From Tiliqua scincoides (taxonomy: Eukaryota > Chordata > Lepidosauria > Squamata > Scincidae): a stretch of DNA of 64,000 bases. Both the position numbers and the translations under genes were made by a program. The notes under the pieces were generated by a model. It did not search any database, was not told where the DNA came from, and worked only from the letters and a program-made list of their open reading frames with translations. Shown one piece after another: positions 57,267-64,000 of this stretch. The first letter of the stretch is position 1, and the number at the start of each line of letters is the position of its first letter. The stretch spans positions 47,347,159 to 47,411,158 of the forward strand of contig NC_089822.1 of NCBI RefSeq assembly GCF_035046505.1, in the 5' to 3' direction.

Positions 57267-59717
57267 GTGATGGGATGTGATAGACGGTTTGGCACAATGA
57301 GAGGATGCGGGGACAAAGGAGCAAATAAGCAGCCCATCCTGGGGCATTCCGTGTATAAATGCTTTTATGCGAATGCCCGAAGTCTACGAGCAAAGGTGGG
57401 AGAACTGGAATGTCTGGTAACAAGGGAAAACATTGACATAGTGGGCATAACGGAAACCTGGTGGAATGCAGAGAATCAGTGGGATACCGCAATCCCGGGC
57501 TATAAACTCTACAGGAGGGACAGGCAGGGGCGTGTTGGAGGTGGGGTGGCCCTTTATGTTAAGGAAGGGATAGAATCCAGCAAAGTAGAGATTGAAGGTG
57601 GGTCCGACTCCACCGTAGAATCTCTGTGGGTTAAATTACCAGGCTTGTGCAGCGATGTAATACTGGGGGCGTGCTATCATCCTCCAGACCAGAAATTGGA
57701 TGGGGACCTTGAAATGAGGAAACAGATCAGGGGGGTGACAAGGAGGGACAGGGTTGTAATCATGGGGGACTTCAATTATCTTCATATTGACTGGGTCAAT
57801 TTGTGTTCTGGTCACGATAAGGAAACCGGATTTCTTGACGTGCTAAATGACTGTGGCTTAGATCAGCTAGTCACGGAGCCCACCAGAGGACAGGTGACTC
57901 TGGATTTAATATTGTGCGGTACGCAGGACCTGGTTAGAGATGTAAACGTTACTGAGCCATTGGGGAACAGTGATCATGCTGCGATCCGTTTTGACGTGTA
58001 CGTTGGGGGAAGAATACCAGGCAAATCTCTAACAAAAACCCTTGACTTCCAACAGGCGGACTTCCCTCAAATGAGGAGGCTGGTTAGAAGGAGGTTGAAA
58101 GGGAGGGTAAAAAGAGTCCAATCTCTCCAGAGTGCATGGAGGCTGCTTAAAACAACAGTAATAGAGGCCCAGCAGAGGTGTATACCGCAAAGAAAGAAGG
58201 GTTCCACTAAATCCAGGAGGGTGCCTGCATGGCTAACCAGCCAAGTTAGAGAGGCTGTGAAGGGCAAGGAAGCTTCCTTCCGTAAATGGAAGTCTTGCCC
58301 TGATGAGGAGAATAAAAAGGAACATAAACTGTGGCAAAAGAAATGTAAGAAGGTGATATGGGAGGCCAAGAGAGACTACGAGGAACGCATGGCCAGCAAC
58401 ATTAAGGGGAATAATAAAAGCTTCTTCAAATATGTTAGAAGCAGGAAACCCGCCAGAGAAGCGGTTGGCCCTCTGGATGGTGAGGGAGGGAAAGGGGAGA
58501 TAAAAGGAGACTTAGAGATGGCAGAGAAATTAAATGAGTTCTTTGCATCTGTCTTCACGGCAGAAGACCTCGGGCAGATACCGCTGCCCGAACGGCCCCT
58601 CCTGACCGAGGAGTTAAGTCAGATAGAGGTTAAAAGAGAAGATGTTTCAGACCTCATTGATAAATTAAAGATCAATAAGTCACCGGACCCTGATGGCATC
58701 CACCCAAGGGTTATTAAGGAATTGAAGAATGAAGTTGCAGATCTCTTGACTAAGGTATGCAACTTGTCCCTCAAAACGGCCACGGTGCCAGAAGATTGGA
58801 GGATAGTAAATGTCACGCCTATTTTTAAAAAGGGAAAGAGGGGGGATCCGGGAAACTATAGGCCGGTCAGCCTAACATCCATACCGGGTAAGATGGTGGA
58901 ATGCCTCATCAAAGATAGGATCTCAAAACACATAGACGAACAGGCCTTGCTGAGGGAGAGTCAGCATGGCTTCTGTAAGGGTAAGTCTTGCCTCACAAAC
59001 CGTATAGAATTCTTTGAAAAGGTCAGCAGGCATGTGGATGCGGGAGAACCCGTGGACATTATCTATCTGGACTTTCAGAAGGCGTCTGACACGGTCCCTC
59101 ACCAAAGGCTACTGAAAAAACTCCACAATCAGGGAATTAGAGGACAGGTCCTCTCGTGGATTGAGAACTGGTTGGAGGCCAGGAAGCAGAGAGTGAGTGT
59201 CAATGGGCAATTTTCACAATGGAGAGAGGTGAAAAGCGGTGTGCCCCAATCTATGGTAAGGCCACACCTGGAGTATTGTGTCCAGTTCTGGTCGCCGCAT
59301 CTCAAAAAAGACATAGTGGAAATGGAAAAGGTGCAAAAGAGAGCGACTAAGATGATTACGGGGCTGGGGCACCTTCCTTATGAGGAAAGGCTACGGCGTT
59401 TGGGCCTCTTCAGCCTAGAAAAGAGACGCTTGAGGGGGGACATGATTGAGACATACAAAATTATGCAGGGAATGGACAGAGTGGATAGGGAGATGCTCTT
59501 TACACTCTCACATAATACCAGAACCAGGGGACATCCACTAAAATTGAGTGTTGGGCGGGTTAGGACAGACAAAAGAAAATATTTCTTTACTCAGCGTGTG
59601 GTCGGTCTGTGGAACTCCTTGCCACAGGATGTGGTGCTGGCGTCTAGCCTAGACGCCTTTAAAAGGGGATTGGACAAGTTTCTGGAGGAAAAATCCATTA
59701 TGGGGTACAAGCCATGA
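57267..59717 (+). CDS. CR1 ORF2 protein (endonuclease and reverse transcriptase) with 144-codon internal deletion
   Basis: 816 residues in one open frame. The N-terminal APE-type endonuclease covers about residues 31-245: NARSLRAKV, ITETWW (Glu63), GDFN (167-170), TLDLIL (211-216) and NSDHAAI (234-240). The linker is rich in Lys/Arg. The reverse transcriptase starts near residue 440: KSPDPDGIHP, NYRPVSLTSIPGK, QHGFCKGKSC, LDFQKASDTVPH. After KSGVPQ (junction at about 59249/59250) the frame jumps to SMVRPHLEYC, and then runs to the normal C-terminus ...SIMGYKP. Compared with the sister copy at 31479-33053, this removes 432 bp (equivalent to 32154-32585), including the FADD catalytic box and the thumb. 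The enzyme should therefore be dead although the frame is intact. LDFQKAS also has Ser where the sister has Phe. Confidence 0.93.
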   Translation: MMGCDRRFGTMRGCGDKGANKQPILGHSVYKCFYANARSLRAKVGELECLVTRENIDIVGITETWWNAENQWDTAIPGYKLYRRDRQGRVGGGVALYVKEGIESSKVEIEGGSDSTVESLWVKLPGLCSDVILGACYHPPDQKLDGDLEMRKQIRGVTRRDRVVIMGDFNYLHIDWVNLCSGHDKETGFLDVLNDCGLDQLVTEPTRGQVTLDLILCGTQDLVRDVNVTEPLGNSDHAAIRFDVYVGGRIPGKSLTKTLDFQQADFPQMRRLVRRRLKGRVKRVQSLQSAWRLLKTTVIEAQQRCIPQRKKGSTKSRRVPAWLTSQVREAVKGKEASFRKWKSCPDEENKKEHKLWQKKCKKVIWEAKRDYEERMASNIKGNNKSFFKYVRSRKPAREAVGPLDGEGGKGEIKGDLEMAEKLNEFFASVFTAEDLGQIPLPERPLLTEELSQIEVKREDVSDLIDKLKINKSPDPDGIHPRVIKELKNEVADLLTKVCNLSLKTATVPEDWRIVNVTPIFKKGKRGDPGNYRPVSLTSIPGKMVECLIKDRISKHIDEQALLRESQHGFCKGKSCLTNRIEFFEKVSRHVDAGEPVDIIYLDFQKASDTVPHQRLLKKLHNQGIRGQVLSWIENWLEARKQRVSVNGQFSQWREVKSGVPQSMVRPHLEYCVQFWSPHLKKDIVEMEKVQKRATKMITGLGHLPYEERLRRLGLFSLEKRRLRGDMIETYKIMQGMDRVDREMLFTLSHNTRTRGHPLKLSVGRVRTDKRKYFFTQRVVGLWNSLPQDVVLASSLDAFKRGLDKFLEEKSIMGYKP

Positions 59718-59964
59718 TGTGTATGCGCAACCTCCTGATTTTAGAAATGGTTTAAGTCAGAATGTCAGATGTAGGGGAGGGCACCAGGATGAGGTCTCTT
59801 GTTATCTGGTGTGCTCCCTGGGGCATTTGGTGGGCCGCTGTGAGATACAGGAAGCTGGACTAGATGGGCCTATGGCCTGATCCAGTGGGGCTGTTCTTAT
59901 GTTCCCTGGTGCCTTCAAATTCACTTTTTCTATGGTTGTTTGTATAATTATAACACCTTCATCC

Positions 59965-60054
59965 CAATTTTGGAGGTAATTGAAATGGGGTTATGTAAGC
60001 TGCCAGGTGCCCTTTGGGGAGCAAGGCGGAGTATAAATCAAATAAATAAATAAA
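59965..60054 (+). mobile_element. L2-type 3' end
   Basis: gttatgtaagctgccaggtg ... agcaaggcggagtataaatc followed by (AAAT)n. It lies between the CR1 end and an hAT remnant. Confidence 0.75.
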
Positions 60055-60056
60055 TG

Positions 60057-60121
60057 GGGAGCCGTGACCAATGGCCACAGGGATCAGGGGAGTCGCAGGC
60101 TGAAAATGTTTGAGAACCACT
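60057..60121. mobile_element. hAT right-end remnant
   Basis: ggggagccgtgaccaatggc ... aatgtttgagaaccactg. Resembles the right end of 37917-39295; the rest is lost at the L2 junction. Confidence 0.65.
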
Positions 60122-60451
60122 GACTTAGCTCAAATTCTTGTCTGTCAGAAAAGATACCACTGGATGTGAGAGGTGTATAACAACTTGCATTCCGTATTGC
60201 TGTTTTCATTATCTCTTTTCCTAATAGCCTTTTCAGTTGTGCATGTACTCTGGAACCCACTGTAAAAGGAATATAATCAAATGGCAAGATATTTCAGTGA
60301 ACTCATTAACAACAACCAAATGTATTCCTGTGTGAGGAGGTGGATCCAAGAGAGATGGTGCATGCCAGATCGTATCACCTCATTTCTCAGCCTTCCCTTC
60401 CTTCTTTTCTTCTCCTCAGTTAGGACTGAGGAGACCCATTCTCTAGATCCA

Positions 60452-60795
60452 CAGGGGTGCCCAAACCCTGGCCTGGGGCCACTTGCGGCCCTTGGGGGCT
60501 CCCAACCTGGCCCTCAGGGAGCCCCCCATCTCCAATGAGCTTCTGGCCCTCCAGAGACCTACTGGAGCCTGTGCTGGCCCGACGCAACTGCTCTCTGCAT
60601 GAGGACGACTGTTCAACCTCTCACCTGAGCTGTGGGACGAGGGTTCCCTCCACTATTTGCTATTTCATGTCTGTGATGCAGTAGTGGCAGTGAACAAAAG
60701 GCTGGTCTTGTTTGTGCAAGACCTTTTATAGGCCTTGAGCTACTGCAAGACCTCCATTCATTCATATAAGTTCCATCTCTAATAAATTCATTTAG
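60452..60795 (-). mobile_element. hAT element, same family as 39638, truncated
   Basis: CAGGGGTGCCCAAACCCTGG is the inverse of the right end of 39638-40080. It proceeds through cctcagggagccccccatct and gcaagaccttttataggcct to tccatctctaataaattcat, and then stops short of the other terminus. Confidence 0.85.
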
Positions 60796-60868
60796 CTGTA
60801 GGATGGCAGCCAAGGATAGTTAAAAATTTCCTGCTTGATGTCACTTCCAGTGGGTCCTGAAAGATTCC

Positions 60869-60999
60869 AGCACCGATGCAACCATGCCAATGAGGCATGT
60901 GCAGCATCCTGCAGTGGGGAACAAAAGAAAGTTTGTTCTCTTACCTCAGGACTGTATTGCAACTGCACTGGCACTGGAAAGTTGGATAGGATTGGGCCC
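60869..60999. mobile_element. MITE right part, about 170 bp class, TTA on right
   Basis: gcagcatcctgcagtgggga ... cactggaaagttggatagga ttgggccc, then TTA. The left part merges into an hAT fragment (60836-60868). Confidence 0.7.
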
Positions 61000-61439
61000 T
61001 TAGTTTCACACAATGCCAGTGACAGATACAAAGATTAGACTAAACACATTCAACCAATCAGATTTTTAAAAAACTATAGGGAGAGACTAATCTGAATACA
61101 ACTGATATGACAGGTCATGATATCTTTTTTGTTTTTACAAGGGTATATATTGTCTGAAAAGTGATATGAGATCCTGTTGTGTGCTAGCTTTTCCAAAATG
61201 GTTGTATAGGTCCAACTTTGTTATACACAGATTTTTTTATACACGGATATGACTCAACACGAATGGCCCCTGCAAATGAGAAGGAATGTGCTGATCGCTG
61301 GAGAAGGGGAAAAAAATGTTAAAATCACAGTTTTAAAAAAAACTGCTTTTCTTACTGTTGTAGAGAGATAGTCATGCAAGCAATTATAGGTATAACATAA
61401 TTATCCATGGATTTTTCTATCTCAATGCAATGAGGAGAG

Positions 61440-61745
61440 CCCTTTAAATTAAAGGAAAACAATAATTTAACAATAGCCTTGTTAATGCGAGAGGGGGCAG
61501 CCGGCTGACAACCCATCAATCATTCTCTCTCCAGGTACTTAGAAAGGCTTCACTCCAAGGACCCCTCCAATCCCCCAGAGCATGTGAAAGAAAGTTAATC
61601 ACTTTGGGTGATGGGAGGGATCCTGGCTTGAAGTGGAGCCTTTCTAAGCACCTGGAGAGAGCCTGATTGATGGATTGTCTGCTTAATGACTCCATCTTAC
61701 ATCACAAAGGTTAAGCAAGGCTGTTTTTAAATTGTCTGGCAAAGG
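61440..61745. mobile_element. Inverted-repeat (foldback) element
   Basis: Core arms of about 55 bp, 61507-61562 and 61626-61680, pair almost fully (caggtacttagaaaggct with agcctttctaagcacctg). Looser pairing extends outward (agccttgttaa / ttaagcaaggct). The flanking text at 61197-61265 (ttatacacggatatgactca) may belong to the same or an adjacent repeat. Ends and duplication are not resolved. Confidence 0.7.
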
Positions 61746-64000
61746 GACATTGACTCACCCTATATTTTCTTTTGGAAATAAGCAGGTGGAGAGGTGGAGA
61801 TTCTGCTCCCTCCCACCACAGTCATAGGAGTAATACTCAGTCACTGCTCTTATTTCTCTGAAATGCCCCTTCCTTTCTTTGGGCGATCTCTGCAACCACT
61901 GCAGGAGTGAAAGAATGTGTAGCCAAGGCAACAGGTTGGAGGCAATTGCCCTCCATTCCAGAACTGGAATCCCTCAACCAGAGGAGTTTTACATTTCTTT
62001 CGATGCTATTAAAAATGTACTGCTCTTCACAGTGATTAAATCCCAGAGCACCACTGTCACCTGCTGTACAGTAGTCATTTTCTCTAAAATAAATACACTT
62101 GCTTAAGAACTGCTTTTCCCAGCAACATACTGAGAATTCAGTCTCAGTGCTATCAAAGGTACATCACTAAGTCATGCCCCCTTTTTCCTCTTAAGAATTA
62201 ATTTAATGTTCAGTGGCTTCCCATTGTGTCTTAAGCTCCTTCTCTCTTCCCCAGATGATGAAAAGTCAACAAGATGTCTAAAAGTAGAATACAATGTAAC
62301 TTTCAGGATTATGTTTATGTGTTTCTGAAAGAAATACTAGGTCAAATATATTTTATTTTGCTTAGGAACACAAAAGTATCGAATACAATTTAAACACAAT
62401 GGTAATTTTTAAAAAATAATTTTGATAACATACCATATTTTGACTGAAAAGTCTAATTAGACTTTTTAGATTTGCAAACATTGCACATACCAAAGTCTCA
62501 AATGCATGGTTTAAAAAAAGTTATTATAGTGTGAAATCCTCTGAAAGAAGTGCCTAAAAAGCTATAAAACCTGTTGAAGAGATAAATTTAGTGTTCACTA
62601 AGGATAAGAGTTTAAAAGGTCTCCACAGCAAAGTGTGTCAGTGCTTGAATATTTTACTGCAACTTTAGAGTCATGGATATTTCTGCATAGTTTCACCAGA
62701 AGGTTTCTCTTTATGATGGAATTACTCCCACAAGAAGCCCTCCTGTTTCCATATGATTCTAGTCTAATTTTTGCACACCTTGACTCCGTTCCTCCCCCCA
62801 AAACTATATTTATACTGTCTATAAATTTAGAGAGGAAGTTCAGATAAATAACCATCTTTATCTGTTCAGCAGTTTGTAAAACATTGCTCCTGGGATTATA
62901 AACTATTCAACTAACAAATCCATTAAATATGCTACAGAAAGTCTATCAGACTCAGAGGCAACACTTGGAAGTATCTTTTCACTGTGTAGCTAGGTACCAT
63001 ATATTTCAGAATTATGCCAAATATACATTATATATTTAAAATACCATATATGCATGATGTAAAATGAATCTTCTCCAAGAATAGTTAGCAGCAGTCAGTC
63101 TGCCTAAACATGAGATAGTGTGATAAAAATAAGAACAGTTCTTTAAGGGTAAGCAGATAAAAGAGACAAACTAGATAAAATAGCTAAACTGCAGTTATAT
63201 TGCCATTTTGAAATAGGAAAGATACTGTAGCTCAGAGTAAACTTGGATTGTCAAGATCAGTTACAGCCCACCTGAGGCATAGGAAAGACATGCTGATCAC
63301 TGGGCAATAGCTTTAGATAGCAAACTCCTACAAGAATAATTTTCCAGCTACTGACCATTCAACAATCCTTACATGGGAACTTGACAAGCAGTAACTTCCA
63401 TTAAGATGGCTCTCTTCCAATGTTACTCATTTTAAATAACTACACAGACAAAAAGGTGAATGCTTTTGTCATGATTAAAGGTCTGAAAAGGTTTCAGAAA
63501 ATGACAATCCCTTCAGTTTTACAGAATGGCTAAAAGGGTCATCAGGCCAAACAGACTTTGAGTCTTCAACAGATAACCTTAGTAGTATGCAAAGTTCCCA
63601 AGTGTGGGATAAAATGAAACAGGTCCACAGGTTGAATATTATGTTAAATAGCTATACTTTATTGCAATAAGATAGAATTGACAATGCTTTGTATTTGTTA
63701 CAGAAAAAATGTTTGATGGGATAATAAAAAAAGACTTCATCTTGGAAAGAAATATGTATCAAAACGTTGACTAAAAGCAAATAAACTAGAAATGTTCTGA
63801 AGAGGCTATAAAGGCCTTTATTCAGACTAGTGTCCTGTCTGCAGCTGTATATTGGCTGCAGCAAAGAGAAAATGTTGATGCTGTTTTGTTACTGAATTAA
63901 GAGAAACCTATATGAGGTACATCTGATTACTAATGCAGCTCAATAACAAGAGCTCACTGTAAAATCTGGTAAAACATAACTTGGAATCTGCATTTTGCAA

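Larger units (their letters stand above)
55950..59904 (+). mobile_element. Nearly full-length young CR1 LINE
   Basis: Plus-strand CR1 retrotransposon with ORF1 (56230-57135), a 131 nt spacer, ORF2 (57267-59717) and the typical 3'UTR ending ...ctgttcttatgttc at about 59904. The 5' limit is unresolved: a small MITE copy ends near 55949 and the 5'UTR probably lies somewhere after it. Both ORFs are free of stops and frameshifts. The only obvious lesion is an in-frame internal deletion in ORF2. The 3' half is nearly identical to the copy at 31479-33253, which indicates recent activity of this subfamily. No target-site duplication was found, as is usual for CR1. Confidence 0.93.
40864..64000 (-). 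other. FBXL17: FBXL17 upstream intron (5' part beyond window)
   Basis: All sequence above the penultimate exon should be intron of FBXL17. It includes the L2 and CR1 copies, hAT and MITE elements described separately. I looked on the minus strand for the expected preceding LRR exon (around LNLCLNW...ELYLVSCKITDY) and did not see it. Blocks 40864-41900, 45370-46482, 49041-49800, 50190-50760, 51105-52675 and 61746-64000 hold no element or gene I can recognise. Confidence 0.75.

Noticed and set aside
60444-60451. tagatcca as an hAT duplication for the 60452 element
   Set aside because: The other terminus of that element is missing, so no second copy can be compared.

Overview
The window reads as nuclear DNA from a squamate reptile (lizard or snake grade). 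The evidence is young CR1 LINEs ending in a TTCTTATG-type tail, L2 LINEs with the tail 'gccgcc...aaggcgggg.ataaata', tRNA-derived and 5S-rRNA-derived SINEs, many short hAT elements and a very abundant family of small inverted-repeat transposons. The species cannot be named from this. No bacterial or viral gene cluster is present.

One host gene is recognised, on the minus strand: the 3' end of FBXL17, the F-box/leucine-rich-repeat substrate receptor of an SCF ubiquitin ligase. The penultimate coding exon is at 40721-40863. The last coding exon with the stop codon is at 27806-27943. A roughly 2.5 kb AT-rich 3'UTR probably runs down to about 25325. The intron between the two exons is 12,777 bp. 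Everything above 40863 should be the next intron upstream; no further FBXL17 exon was seen to the end of the window. Everything below about 25325 is downstream intergenic DNA with no other recognisable gene.

Layout. 1-25 kb: intergenic DNA with SINEs, L2 and CR1 3' ends, a 5S-like SINE (about 4.0 kb), a long palindromic element (10.06-10.30 kb), several MITE and hAT copies (15.4-16.4, 17.4-18.6, 21.0, 23.0-24.5, 24.7-25.1 kb) and a degraded LINE carrying a cysteine-rich C-terminus (20.2-20.8 kb). 25.3-27.9 kb: FBXL17 3'UTR and last exon. 27.9-40.7 kb: FBXL17 intron, holding a 5'-truncated but open young CR1 (31.5-33.25 kb), a 449 bp MITE (33.65-34.1 kb), and hAT elements at 30.2, 37.9-39.3 and 39.6-40.1 kb. 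40.9-64 kb: upstream intron, with an L2 reverse transcriptase (43.0-44.9 kb), an hAT element that carries a solo LTR (46.5-47.7 kb), further hAT and MITE copies, a second inverted-repeat element (61.4-61.75 kb), and a nearly complete CR1 (to 59.90 kb). That CR1 has an intact ORF1 and an open ORF2 that lost 144 codons of its reverse transcriptase in frame.

The most informative structures are the nested insertions. Eight hAT-like copies have 8 bp flanking duplications, five of them perfect and of the form nTnnnnAn or close to it. Three host repeats (a tRNA-SINE, a MIR-like SINE and a MITE) are split by a later element so that the empty site can be read directly. A MITE superfamily with GGGCNCAATCCTA-type ends and 3 bp TNA duplications occurs in at least three size classes and more than twenty copies.
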